DNA of 35,347 bases from Gemmatimonadaceae bacterium (GCA_020853635.1 JADYYN010000189.1:1-35347), one strand, 5' to 3'; numbered from the stretch's first letter, positions 24,488 to 32,595 are shown. Notes: a model not told the origin generated them from the letters alone. A program made the numbers and translations.

Positions 24488-24513
24488 CCCCCACCTGCCC
24501 CCACCTCACCTGA
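24488..24513 (+). promoter_or_regulatory. Tandem CCCCCACCT leader without SD
   Basis: Two exact CCCCCACCT copies (24488-24496 and 24498-24506) end 7 nt before the ATG at 24514. There is no purine-rich SD. The sequence resembles the 16S rRNA 3' tail (CACCTCC) rather than its complement, so it cannot act as an SD. Compare 8371-8379 and 26683-26691. Confidence 0.45.
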
Positions 24514-25233
24514 ATGCCACCCGACACGACGTCACCCGCGTTCGCCGGAGACAAGAAGGTCGGACGCCCGCTGCTCTATCGCCCGGAGCGCGCGCTGGTG
24601 GCATGGGGAACGCCACGCGTCCCGCGGTGGCTCGAGACGTACCACCTTACCTTGCTCACCTTGCTCTGGAGCGGCCTCAACGCCGTCTTCGGCGTGCTCG
24701 CGCAACGCGACCTGCGATGGTTCTGGGGCGTCTCGGCGATGATCGTCCTGCAATACCTCACCGATCTCTTCGACGGCGCCGTCGGACGCGCGCGTGGCAC
24801 CGGGCTTGTGAAGTGGGGATTCTACATGGACCACTTCGTCGACTTCATCTTCCTCGGCTCGCTCGTACTCGCAGGATACCTAGTCGCACCGCCTGGCGTG
24901 GCGCATTGGTTCATCGTACTGCTCACCCTCAACGGCGCGTTCATGGTGAGCTCGTTCCTCTCGTTCGCGGCGACCAACGAGTTCGAGATCTACGTGAGCG
25001 GCGTCGGCCCCACCGAGGTGCGACTGCTCATCATCACGATCAACACGGTGATCATCTACACTGGCACCAGCCACTTCCCGGTCACCGTGCCGCTCATCTG
25101 CGCCGCCTGCCTCATCGGGCTGGTGGTGGTGGTCTGGTCGGCGAGCCGGAAGCTCTGGGCGATCGATATGGCGAATCGGGCAGCGCACGAAGCAGCCGAT
25201 CAAGCCCCGCACGATCGGTCGAGCGCACCGTAG
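24514..25233 (+). CDS. CDP-alcohol phosphatidyltransferase-like membrane protein
   Basis: Membrane protein of 239 residues with about six helices. The catalytic-type motif is DLFDGAVGRARGTGLVKWG followed by FYMDHFVD. The canonical motif is D-G-x2-A-R-x8-G-x3-D-x3-D. Here the DG, G-x3-D-x3-D and a basic dipeptide are present, but the spacing is DG-x4-AR-x7-G (or DG-x2-GR-x9-G), one residue longer overall. The final acidic residues are intact, so metal binding and phosphatidyl transfer remain plausible; the acceptor alcohol is unknown. The start ATG at 24514 follows a C-rich leader. The last 122 bp overlap the 3' end of a convergent minus-strand gene; the hydrophilic C-terminal tail (about residues 215-239) is encoded there. 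Confidence 0.78.
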   Translation: MPPDTTSPAFAGDKKVGRPLLYRPERALVAWGTPRVPRWLETYHLTLLTLLWSGLNAVFGVLAQRDLRWFWGVSAMIVLQYLTDLFDGAVGRARGTGLVKWGFYMDHFVDFIFLGSLVLAGYLVAPPGVAHWFIVLLTLNGAFMVSSFLSFAATNEFEIYVSGVGPTEVRLLIITINTVIIYTGTSHFPVTVPLICAACLIGLVVVVWSASRKLWAIDMANRAAHEAADQAPHDRSSAP

Positions 25234-25849
25234 CGATGCGCTGCGCGATGGCGGCGGCCGTCGCCTCGACATCACGCTGCGCCTTGCGCTTGATCACGCC
25301 GAGTCCGGCGATGCGTCCACCCGGCACGACGAGATTGCGATACGTGAAGAGCGTGCCACCCCGATACGCCTCGAACTGCGCCTCACCGTCGGCCGCCTTG
25401 GTGGAGCTGGCGCGCACGAGCGTCCACGCGATGCGGTAGCTGCTCGATGCGCCCGAGTCCGGTGCCGCGAAGTGTGAGACACGATTGCGCACGGTGTACG
25501 ACTCATCGGAGACGATCGGCACGCTCAGCACGTAGCTGACCTCGGCAGTGACCGAGTCCACCACGCGCGAGACCTCGGACCGCAGTACGTTCGGCAGGAA
25601 ACTCGCGTGTCGCGCGTAGTCGGCGAACACGGCGGCCGCGTCGTCCGGAGGCCCGGGGATGACGCGCAGCACAGTCACCCGCGGCCACGCGACGCCGGCG
25701 ACGTCGTCGGTGATCACCACCGGGCGCCCAGCGTCGAGCGCGTCGCGCTGTGATGCGCTGAGTACGGGCATCGTCGGCTGGGCCCCGGCCACCGCTGATC
25801 CGATCACGAGCGCGAGGAGCGTGGCAAGAACGGATAGGCTAGGGCGCAT
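25112..25849 (-). CDS. Exported START/SRPBCC-like protein
   Basis: Protein of 245 residues with a signal peptide (VLATLLALVIGSAVAGAQ, cleavage near residue 23). The mature part looks like a START/SRPBCC fold: VIPGPPDDAAAVFADYARHASFLP, then VSYVLSVPIVSDESYTVRNR, YRIAWTLVRAS, FEAYRGGTLFTYRNLVVPGG and a long C-terminal helix (QRDVEATAAAIAQRIATV). It probably binds a hydrophobic ligand in the periplasm; no catalytic motif. The last 40 residues, including SGSPTRPPPPAR, are low-complexity and lie in the 122-bp overlap with the convergent phosphatidyltransferase-like gene, so they may be a read-through extension. The ATG at 25849 overlaps the DUF1275 gene by 11 bp, which suggests cotranscription. 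Confidence 0.75.
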   Translation of the reverse strand: MRPSLSVLATLLALVIGSAVAGAQPTMPVLSASQRDALDAGRPVVITDDVAGVAWPRVTVLRVIPGPPDDAAAVFADYARHASFLPNVLRSEVSRVVDSVTAEVSYVLSVPIVSDESYTVRNRVSHFAAPDSGASSSYRIAWTLVRASSTKAADGEAQFEAYRGGTLFTYRNLVVPGGRIAGLGVIKRKAQRDVEATAAAIAQRIATVRSTDRAGLDRLLRALPDSPYRSPRASGSPTRPPPPAR

Positions 25850-26639
25850 TCATGTCCCCCTCGTCCAGGTCGTGCGGCGCCGCGGTGCCCGCGAACGCGT
25901 GGCGCACATCATCGACCGCGGGAACCGCCGCCAGCACCAGCAGCACCAGCGCCAACGGGACTGTCGCGATGAACCCAGCACGACTGAACCCGAACGCGCC
26001 TGCCACCCCGCCGATGAAGAACGCGAGCAAGAGCAACGAGAGTACGCGCAGCCGCGCGCGATCCGCATGTACCGCCGGAATCCCTTTGGCGCGATTCACG
26101 TACACGCCCTTCCCGAGCTCGATCCCGATATCCGTCACGATGCCGGTGACGTGCGTGGTGCGGATCTCCGCACTGGAGAGCTTGGTGACCACGGCGTTCT
26201 GCAGCCCCATGGTGAACGTCAGCAACACCACCGTGACCGGCACGAACGCACTGTGGATCCCCTCAAGCCGCGCACCGAGGAAGCCGAAGACCAGCAACAG
26301 CACGGCTTCGACCATCAACGGCAGCGCGAACGCACTGCTGAGCCCGCGCCGCCGTGCGAAGTTCACCATCACCGCCGTGGTCGCCGCGCCGAGCATGAAG
26401 GAGAGGAGCGCGGCGAACCCCGTGACGAACACCGACATCCGGCCGAGTCCGAGTGCGTCCGCCATCCCGGACACCATGCCGGTCATATGCGAGGTGTATT
26501 CGCCCACCGCGAGGAACGCGCCGGCGTTCGTGGCACCCGCGACGAACGCGAGCCCGACGCCAACGTGCAGGTTCGTCCGGCTCGTGCGATCCTCGGCGGT
26601 CAAACGACGCGCGTAGTCGATCGGCATGCGGTGAAGCAT
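25839..26639 (-). CDS. YoaK/DUF1275 family membrane protein
   Basis: Integral membrane protein of 266 residues with about six helices. Hallmarks of DUF1275 are visible: FVAGATNAGAFLAVGEYTSHMTGMVSG in the first helix pair, FTMGLQNAVVTKLSSAEIRTTHVTGIVTDIGIELG in the middle, and FFIGGVAGAFGF near the C-terminus. The family is common in bacteria, and its function is not established. The start is either ATG 26639 (MLHRMPID) or ATG 26627 (MPID); a GGGAGA purine stretch lies about 15 nt before the first. The long open frame further upstream is antisense to the amidohydrolase gene and is shadow. The start region faces the amidohydrolase gene 61 bp away (divergent promoters). It is followed by the exported START-like gene with an 11-bp overlap. 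Confidence 0.85.
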   Translation of the reverse strand: MLHRMPIDYARRLTAEDRTSRTNLHVGVGLAFVAGATNAGAFLAVGEYTSHMTGMVSGMADALGLGRMSVFVTGFAALLSFMLGAATTAVMVNFARRRGLSSAFALPLMVEAVLLLVFGFLGARLEGIHSAFVPVTVVLLTFTMGLQNAVVTKLSSAEIRTTHVTGIVTDIGIELGKGVYVNRAKGIPAVHADRARLRVLSLLLLAFFIGGVAGAFGFSRAGFIATVPLALVLLVLAAVPAVDDVRHAFAGTAAPHDLDEGDMNAP

Positions 26640-26682
26640 ACTCGATTGCGCTACTTTCTCCCACGTTCGCCCTCGCCTCCCG

Positions 26683-26700
26683 CCCCCACCCGACCGCCCT
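26683..26700 (+). promoter_or_regulatory. C-rich leader without SD before the amidohydrolase gene
   Basis: CCCCCACCC at 26683-26691, then a pyrimidine-rich stretch to the ATG at 26701. TTTCTC lies at 26655-26660, overlapped by a possible -10-like TACTTT (26652-26657). The arrangement resembles that before the gene at 8394, although the two genes are unrelated. Confidence 0.4.
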
Positions 26701-28215
26701 ATGCGCCTGCGCGCGTTCGTCCCCGCCCTTCTCCCGCTGGCACTCGCGTGCTCCGGCACCCCTGCCGCAGGTGACCGGGACGCCGTCGATCTGCTCATCA
26801 CCAACGGCACCGTGATCACCATGGATGCGACGCGCCGGGTCATCGACTCGGGGGCCGTCGCGATCCGTGCGGACCGCATCGTCGCCGTGGGCACCACCGC
26901 CGAGATCACGGCGAAGTACGCCGCGACCGAGACCATCGACGCCACGCGCAAGATCGTCATGCCCGGCCTCATCGATGGCCATGGGCACGCCGGGCACGGC
27001 CTCGTGAAGACCCTCGGCATGGATACCGAGCAGTGGTACGGCGCGACCGAGCAGGTGTATGCGCGCGGATCGACGGTGGACTTCTGGCGCGCCGAGGCGC
27101 TGCTGACCGGCGCGGAGCGCGTGCGCTTCGGCGTCACGACGGCGCTGTCGTTCTTCGGCGGCGGCGACATGATCATCCGCACCGATGACCCGCGGTACGG
27201 CGAGGCGTACCTCAAAGCGACCGAGGAGGTCGGCCTGCGGTTCATCCTCGCCGTCGGTCCGCGGCGGCCGCCGTTCCCCAAGACCTACACCGATTGGAGC
27301 GGCGACACGGCCCGCGAGGTGCTCGTCCCGTTCGAGAAGCAGCTTGAGGTGTCCGAGACGCTCATCACCCGCTGGAACGGTGCCGCCGGCGGTCGTATCC
27401 ATCTGGCGATGATGTTCCCCACGCACGACCCGAAGGAGCGTCAGCTCACGGGCGCCGCCCTCGACGAGATCAAGACCCAGGCGCAAGCCACGCGAGCGCT
27501 CTCACGCAAGCACAAGCTGCTGTTCACGCAGGACGGCCACACCACGGGCACGGTGAAGTTCGCGCACTCACTCGGCTTGCTCGGCCCCGATGCGCTGCTG
27601 TCGCACGCGACCGAGTTCACCGACGAGGAGATCCGCATCCTCAAGGAGACCGACACGCGCATCGTGCATAATCCGAGTGCGAATGCGGCCACACGGCGGC
27701 GGTTCCAGCTCGTAGAGTTGCTGGATGCCGGCGTGACGGTGATGCTCGGGTCCGACGGCGTCGCGCCGGACCGCAGTTACGACATGTTCCGCCACATGTT
27801 CCTGGCCATGCGTTACCATCGCTTCCACTGGCGTGACACCAAGGTGCTGCCGGCCGGCAAGGTGCTCGAGATGGTCACGGTCGACGCCGCCAAAGCGCTC
27901 GGCATGGAGAAAGAGATCGGGTCGCTCGAGGCCGGCAAAAAGGCGGACGTGATCCTCGTCGACTGGTGGCGCCCACACATGGTACCGATGAACATGCCGC
28001 TCTACCGCGTGGCCTACTTCGCCAACGGCAACGATGTCTCCACGGTGGTCGTGGACGGCCGCGTGCTCATGCGCGACCGTGTGCTGCTGAGCGTCAACGA
28101 GAACGAGGTCCTCACTCTCGCGCAGCGCGAGGCCGAGGCCGCGATCTCCCGGATGGGCCTCGAGACGCTCGCCGAGACGCCGGAGGGCTTCTGGGGGCGC
28201 AGTCGGTTCCCCTGA
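26701..28215 (+). CDS. Amidohydrolase-superfamily lipoprotein (MTA/SAH-deaminase/chlorohydrolase-like)
   Basis: Exported metal-dependent hydrolase of 504 residues. The N-terminus is a lipoprotein signal with lipobox ALAC (Cys17). The amidohydrolase scaffold follows: LLITNGTVITMDATRRV (beta-sandwich start), MPGLIDGHGHAGHG with metal ligands His94 and His96, LFTQDGHTTGTV, LSHATEFTDEEIRIL, VHNPSANAATRRRFQ and MLGSDGVAPDRSYDMF with the metal Asp. The HNPSxN and LGSDG...DMF elements resemble methylthioadenosine/adenosylhomocysteine deaminases and triazine chlorohydrolases, but those are cytoplasmic, so the substrate of this exported enzyme is open. The C-terminal LEAGKKADVILVDWW completes the composite domain. 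The gene is divergent from the DUF1275 gene. The 130-bp gap after it contains GACGCTGG/CCAGCGTC arms (28214-28221, 28264-28271) 42 nt apart. Confidence 0.88.
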   Translation: MRLRAFVPALLPLALACSGTPAAGDRDAVDLLITNGTVITMDATRRVIDSGAVAIRADRIVAVGTTAEITAKYAATETIDATRKIVMPGLIDGHGHAGHGLVKTLGMDTEQWYGATEQVYARGSTVDFWRAEALLTGAERVRFGVTTALSFFGGGDMIIRTDDPRYGEAYLKATEEVGLRFILAVGPRRPPFPKTYTDWSGDTAREVLVPFEKQLEVSETLITRWNGAAGGRIHLAMMFPTHDPKERQLTGAALDEIKTQAQATRALSRKHKLLFTQDGHTTGTVKFAHSLGLLGPDALLSHATEFTDEEIRILKETDTRIVHNPSANAATRRRFQLVELLDAGVTVMLGSDGVAPDRSYDMFRHMFLAMRYHRFHWRDTKVLPAGKVLEMVTVDAAKALGMEKEIGSLEAGKKADVILVDWWRPHMVPMNMPLYRVAYFANGNDVSTVVVDGRVLMRDRVLLSVNENEVLTLAQREAEAAISRMGLETLAETPEGFWGRSRFP

Positions 28216-28295
28216 CGCTGGCTCGGGCGCGCCCCGGCCGTCCTCGCCCCCGCACCGCCCGTCCCAGCGTCTGGCGGCTGGTCGGCGTTACGGGC

Positions 28296-28301
28296 TAGTA
28301 T
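28296..28301 (+). promoter_or_regulatory. Possible -10 element of the S9 peptidase gene
   Basis: TAGTAT lies 44 nt before the ATG at 28346 and is the only AT-rich hexamer of -10 type in the 130-bp gap. No matching -35 hexamer is seen at the usual 16-18 nt spacing, so the call is tentative. Confidence 0.3.
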
Positions 28302-28345
28302 CCCTGCGGTTGTTTCCCCTCTGGTCGCTCTCTGGAGATCACTCG

Positions 28346-30925
28346 ATGCGCCTTCGCACGTCCGCCACGCTGGCCCTGTTGCTCACCTTCGCGGCCAGCG
28401 CCGCGTACTCGACGGTGGAGGCGCAGCTTCCCGTTGCCGCCGCGCCCGCCAAAGTCGACGAAGCCAACTATCGGCTGGCGGCACGCTTCGCGCCATACAA
28501 GATGCGTCGCCTCATCTACTCGACGACGCTCACTCCGCGGTGGATCAAGGGCAGCGAGAAGTTCTGGTACGAGTGGGATACCGCCGAGGGCAAGCGGTAC
28601 ATGATCGTCGATCCGGTCGCCGGTACCAAGAAGCAGCTGTTCGACAACGATCGCATCGCCGCCGAACTGACGCGCATCACCAAGGATCCGTGGGATGGGC
28701 GTCATCTCCCGATCCGTTCGATCAAGTTCATCGACGTCAACACGCTGCAGTTCGAGGTGGAGTCGTCGCAAGACGAAGAGGTCGCCGATGCCGAAGCTGA
28801 GCGCGGCAATCAGCAGGGCGGTCAGGCTGCGCGACGGCCCGCGCGTCCGAAGAAGAAGGTCTGGCATTTCAAGTACGACATCGCCACGCAGACCCTGACC
28901 GAGATCCCGGACTGGAAGCACCCCGACAACCACCCGCAGTGGGCAAGTGTGTCGCCGGACGGCCAGACCATCGTCTACGGCCGCAAGCACAACCTCTACA
29001 AGATCACCAAGGCCGAGTACCAGAAGGTGCTCGACGCGCGGCGCGGGAAGACCGGCGCGGCCGCGGACAGCGCGGACTGGCGGGTCGAAGTACAAGAGGT
29101 GCAACTCACGACCAACGGTGAGGAGCACTACAGCTGGATGCAGAACAACTTCAACATGTCGGACGACGAGGCCGAGAAGGCGAAGGACCGCCGCAAGCGC
29201 GCCAATATCACCTGGTCGCGCGACTCCAAGCGCTTCACGGCGCAGCGCAGCGACCAGCGGAAGGTGGGGGACCTCTGGGTCATCCGTTCGGTGGGCAACA
29301 AGCGGCCGCAGCTCGAGACGTACAAGTATGACATGCCTGGCGAGACCAATGTGAGCCAGCCGGAGGTGGGCGTGTTCGACCTCGCGGCCAGCCAGATGGT
29401 CATGATCAAGGCCGCGGGCTTCAAGGACCAGACCATGGGTCTCTTCACCGCTCGGCAGTTCAACTATCCGGATAGCGAAGAGCCCACGCGCGCGCTGTGG
29501 CTCGCCGAGAACTCCAATCAGGTCTGGATGTGGCGGCGCAGCCGCGACCAGCACAAGGTCGACGTGCTCGTGGCCGATGCGGCGACGGGCGAGGTGCGCG
29601 TGGTCATCGAGGAACGGCTCAACACGTATGTCGAGCATCAGCGGCTGGAGATGCTCAAGTCGGGTGATCTGCTCTGGTGGTCGGAGCGCGATGGCTGGGC
29701 GCACCTATATCGCTTCGGGCAGGACGGCAAGCTCAAGAACCGGCTCACGGAAGGCCCTTACCATGTGAGCGGCGTCGCCGGCATCGATGAGGCGCGCGGG
29801 CTCGTGTATTTCGCGGCCAACGGCCGGGAAAAGGGTGAGGACCCGTACTACGGTCATGCGTACCGCGTCGGGCTCGACGGATCGGGCCTGACCCTGCTCA
29901 ACCCGGGCAACTTCGATCACGCGACCACGCTGGGCGAATCCAATCGCTTCGCGGTGAACACCTTCTCTCGTGTGAACACCGTTCCGGCGGTGACGCTGCA
30001 CGATGTGACGACCAGCCGGAAGATCCTCGATCTGGAGACAGCGGACTTCTCGAAGTTGGTCGAGGCAGGCTTCAAGTTCCCCGAGCCCTTCACCGTCAAG
30101 GCAGCGGACGGCATCACCGACCTCTATGGCGTGATGTACAAGCCGTTCGACTTCGACTCGACGCGCAAGTATCCCATCGTGCAGTACGTCTACCCTGGCC
30201 CGCAGACGGAATCGGTCGCGAAGGCGTTCGCGTCGAGTGCCTCTGAGGTCTCGCTCGCGCAGTTCGGCATGGTGGTGATCACCATCGGCAACCGCGGTGG
30301 CCACCCGGATCGCTCGAAGTGGTACCACAACTACGGCTACGGCGACCTGCGTGACTACGGCCTCGAGGACAAGAAGGTCGCGGCCGAGCAGTTGGGCGAC
30401 CGGCACAAGTTCATCGATCTGGATCGCGTGGGCATCTACGGCCACTCGGGCGGCGGCTTCATGTCGACCGCCGCGATGCTCGTGTACCCGGACTTCTTCA
30501 AGGTCGCCGTGTCGTCCTCAGGCAACCATGAGAACGACGTGTACAACCTGAACTGGTCGGAGAAGCACCACGGCGTGAAGCAGACGCAGAAGGGCGACAC
30601 CATCACGTTCGAGTACGCGATCGAGCGCAACTCGCAGCTCGCGGCGAACCTGAAGGGTCACCTGATGCTCACCACCGGTGACATCGACAACAACGTGCAT
30701 CCGGCTGGCACGCTGCGCATGGCCGACGCGCTCATCAAGGCCAACAAGCGCTTTGATTTCTTCATCTTCCCGGGCCAGCGTCACGGCTACGGGAACATGA
30801 GCGACTACTGGCACTGGTTGCGCGCGGAGTACTTCGTGCGGCATCTGCTCGGCGACACGCGGTGGAATGCGAACGTCGACGAACTGAACGTCGAGAAGGC
30901 GCCGCCGGGTGGGGCGCGGCCGTAG
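28346..30925 (+). CDS. Secreted S9-family serine peptidase (DPP IV-like)
   Basis: Exported peptidase of 859 residues. The signal peptide (TLALLLTFAASAAYSTVEAQ) ends near residue 27. Residues 50-610 form the DPPIV-type N-terminal propeller; a Gln/Arg/Lys-rich insert (AERGNQQGGQAARRP) lies near residue 155. The alpha/beta hydrolase domain has the triad Ser701 (YGHSGGGFM), Asp781 (GDIDNNVHP, aligned to Asp708 of human DPP IV) and His813 (PGQRHGYG), so it should be active, probably removing N-terminal dipeptides or cleaving oligopeptides in the periplasm. The ATG at 28346 has a GGAGA SD; an upstream in-frame ATG at 28310 would spoil the signal peptide. It is followed by a heptamer repeat and a strong terminator. 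Its role is probably nutritional proteolysis (inference). Confidence 0.93.
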   Translation: MRLRTSATLALLLTFAASAAYSTVEAQLPVAAAPAKVDEANYRLAARFAPYKMRRLIYSTTLTPRWIKGSEKFWYEWDTAEGKRYMIVDPVAGTKKQLFDNDRIAAELTRITKDPWDGRHLPIRSIKFIDVNTLQFEVESSQDEEVADAEAERGNQQGGQAARRPARPKKKVWHFKYDIATQTLTEIPDWKHPDNHPQWASVSPDGQTIVYGRKHNLYKITKAEYQKVLDARRGKTGAAADSADWRVEVQEVQLTTNGEEHYSWMQNNFNMSDDEAEKAKDRRKRANITWSRDSKRFTAQRSDQRKVGDLWVIRSVGNKRPQLETYKYDMPGETNVSQPEVGVFDLAASQMVMIKAAGFKDQTMGLFTARQFNYPDSEEPTRALWLAENSNQVWMWRRSRDQHKVDVLVADAATGEVRVVIEERLNTYVEHQRLEMLKSGDLLWWSERDGWAHLYRFGQDGKLKNRLTEGPYHVSGVAGIDEARGLVYFAANGREKGEDPYYGHAYRVGLDGSGLTLLNPGNFDHATTLGESNRFAVNTFSRVNTVPAVTLHDVTTSRKILDLETADFSKLVEAGFKFPEPFTVKAADGITDLYGVMYKPFDFDSTRKYPIVQYVYPGPQTESVAKAFASSASEVSLAQFGMVVITIGNRGGHPDRSKWYHNYGYGDLRDYGLEDKKVAAEQLGDRHKFIDLDRVGIYGHSGGGFMSTAAMLVYPDFFKVAVSSSGNHENDVYNLNWSEKHHGVKQTQKGDTITFEYAIERNSQLAANLKGHLMLTTGDIDNNVHPAGTLRMADALIKANKRFDFFIFPGQRHGYGNMSDYWHWLRAEYFVRHLLGDTRWNANVDELNVEKAPPGGARP

Positions 30926-30929
30926 TTGA

Positions 30930-30950
30930 GATGGCAGATGGGAGATGTGA
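30930..30950. repeat. Heptamer tandem repeat, second copy
   Basis: GATGGCA (30930-30936), GATGGGA (30937-30943) and GATGTGA (30944-30950) on the plus strand, between the S9 peptidase stop and its terminator. This is the same heptamer family as at 591-618, there in the opposite orientation; the two share AGATGGGAGATGTG. Confidence 0.75.
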
Positions 30951-30952
30951 GG

Positions 30953-30978
30953 GGGGCGCCCATGCGGGCGCCCCTTTT
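30953..30978 (+). terminator. Rho-independent terminator of the S9 peptidase gene
   Basis: GGGGCGCCC (30953-30961), loop ATGC, GGGCGCCCC (30966-30974), then TTTT (30975-30978). The stem is a perfect 9 bp, followed by a T-run in the plus direction only. It lies 27 bp after the stop of the S9 peptidase and 16 bp before the stop of the convergent gene. Confidence 0.9.
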
Positions 30979-30993
30979 GCATCCCAGCAGGCC

Positions 30994-31665
30994 TCAGAGC
31001 ACCGGACGCCCGTCGCGCACCTGCTCGGCGTAGGCGCGCAGTCGGGGCTCCAATCCCGCGCGTGACGCGAGGAAGCCCCGCACGACCTCAGGAGTGGCTT
31101 CGTGCCGGAGGTGGCCGAGTCCGTGCAATGCCGCGTACTGGCACTCGGTCGAATCGAGGGCCAAGATCTTCTCCAGCACCGGTAGACTGGTCTCGCGCAC
31201 GAGCCGTTGCCGTGCGGCGTCCGGGTCATCAGGGCTCAGGAGACATTCGAGCAACAGATCCCAGAGCATGAAGGTTGCCGTATCGGTCTCGATATGCTGC
31301 AGGAGGTCCGCATAGAGCGGGTGGAGCGAAGTGATGACATCGACGATGCGATCATCCGATGTCTCCCGTCGCGCCAGCGGCCAGCCGAACCATTCGTTGC
31401 CCGCCGGACCGAAGAGGAACCACAACCCTTGCTCGATCTGTGCGGGAGAGAATCGCGTCCTCAAGGACCCCGCGTCGCGGAGCATCGCGGCCACCAACGC
31501 GAGATGATGCTCCGGGTCGATGTCGAACTCCCGATCGTCCCAGAACCACGCGGGACCACCTTGGTCGTCCGACTCGGCGGCGGCCGGGTGATCGAACACG
31601 AACGCGATGAGATCCTCCCGCGTGTGCGTGCGAAAGTCGATCATCGGCTCGATGGGATCACTCAC
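30994..31665 (-). CDS. Uncharacterised acidic protein with HEAT-like C-terminus
   Basis: Cytoplasmic protein of 223 residues with no signal peptide and no membrane helix. I do not recognise the family. It is rich in Trp, Asp and Glu (PAWFWDDREFDIDPEHHLALVA; GLWFLFGPAGNEWFGWPLA). Much of it looks helical, and the C-terminal VLEKILALDSTECQYAALHGLGHLRHEATPEV resembles a HEAT repeat (helix - GLGHL - helix), so a protein-binding role is possible. The start is uncertain: GTG at 31665 (chosen; 20 bp after the TIM-barrel gene stop) or ATG at 31644 (MIDFRTHTRED); neither has a good SD. It is co-directional with the TIM-barrel gene and convergent with the S9 peptidase. Confidence 0.7.
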   Translation of the reverse strand: MSDPIEPMIDFRTHTREDLIAFVFDHPAAAESDDQGGPAWFWDDREFDIDPEHHLALVAAMLRDAGSLRTRFSPAQIEQGLWFLFGPAGNEWFGWPLARRETSDDRIVDVITSLHPLYADLLQHIETDTATFMLWDLLLECLLSPDDPDAARQRLVRETSLPVLEKILALDSTECQYAALHGLGHLRHEATPEVVRGFLASRAGLEPRLRAYAEQVRDGRPVL

Positions 31666-31684
31666 GTGCGACGACGATGCGGTT

Positions 31685-32551
31685 CTAGTACCCAGCCGCG
31701 CGCATGAACAGCACGTTCTTGCGCGCGCTCTCCATCGCGTCCGCGGACCCTTCCTGCTCCACGAACAGCGGCTTGTCCGTGAAGTCCCCGACCTCGCGCA
31801 GGAAGCGCGGCACGTCCATGATGCCCTGCCCGAGGTCGACATCGTGTTTGCGATCGGCGACCACGTCCTTCAAGTGGAACGACCAGTAGCGCGCACGATG
31901 TTTGGCGAGATACGCGAACGGATCACCACCGCCCATGAGCATGTTGCCGGTGTCGAGCTGCAGCCGCACCGCCGACGGATCTGTGCGCTCGATGAACACG
32001 TCGTACGGCACCACGCCATCGATGGGCTTCTGGTGGTTGGGCTCATTGTGGAACGCGAGCCAGAGCCCGGCTTTCCGCGCCTCGGCACCGGCCGTGTTGA
32101 AATGATCGGCCCAGCGCTTCCACGCGTCGAGTGAGGTGTTGGTCTCGGACGGCAGCGACGGCACGATCAGATACTGCTGGCCGATGACATGTGCCATCTC
32201 CAACGACTTGCTCCAATCCTTCAGCAGCACATCGGGGGCCATGTGGCACGACGGGGCCTTGAGGCCCGTGCTGTCGAGCGTGGCGCGTACCTGCGCTGCG
32301 GTGCGACCGAAGTTGCCGAACGACCAGAGCAACTCCACGTCGTCATAGCCCATGGCCCGCACGGCGGCCATGGTCCGCTCCGGGTCGGCGCGCATCGCGG
32401 TGCGCACTGAGTAGAGCTCGAGGCCGAGTCGGCCGGCGCGGCGACGCGCGGACGCGCTGGCGCGCGCGGCGTCGTCTTGAGCGAGCCCGGGGAGCGAGGT
32501 GCACGCGGCGGTCGCCGCGGCGAGAGACTGGAGGAAGTATCGACGGTCCAT
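31685..32551 (-). CDS. Tat-exported sugar phosphate isomerase/epimerase-like TIM-barrel protein
   Basis: Protein of 288 residues with a twin-arginine-type signal: MDRRYFLQSLAAATAACTSLPGLAQ has Arg-Arg-x-Phe-Leu and a hydrophobic stretch; the Cys in ATAAC could also be a lipobox. The mature part is a xylose-isomerase-like TIM barrel (AP_endonuc_2 fold): LGLELYSVRTAM, MGYDDVELLWSFG, LAFHNEPNHQK, VRLQLDTGNMLMGG, WSFHLKDVV and PLFVEQEG. Glu, Asp and His residues at the strand ends fit a divalent metal site. Exported members of this family are common in Planctomycetota and related phyla, and the sugar substrate is unknown. The start is ATG 32551 (chosen for the Tat motif) or ATG 32563; neither has an SD. 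The gene is followed 20 bp later by the HEAT-like gene. Confidence 0.87.
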   Translation of the reverse strand: MDRRYFLQSLAAATAACTSLPGLAQDDAARASASARRRAGRLGLELYSVRTAMRADPERTMAAVRAMGYDDVELLWSFGNFGRTAAQVRATLDSTGLKAPSCHMAPDVLLKDWSKSLEMAHVIGQQYLIVPSLPSETNTSLDAWKRWADHFNTAGAEARKAGLWLAFHNEPNHQKPIDGVVPYDVFIERTDPSAVRLQLDTGNMLMGGGDPFAYLAKHRARYWSFHLKDVVADRKHDVDLGQGIMDVPRFLREVGDFTDKPLFVEQEGSADAMESARKNVLFMRAAGY

Positions 32552-32595
32552 GGGAGAAAGCATGGGCAGAAAACGGACGCGGCGGAAGAGCGCGT

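Noticed and set aside
28214-28271. GACGCTGG/CCAGCGTC arms as a terminator of the amidohydrolase gene
   Set aside because: The 42-nt loop is too long and no T-run follows the second arm.
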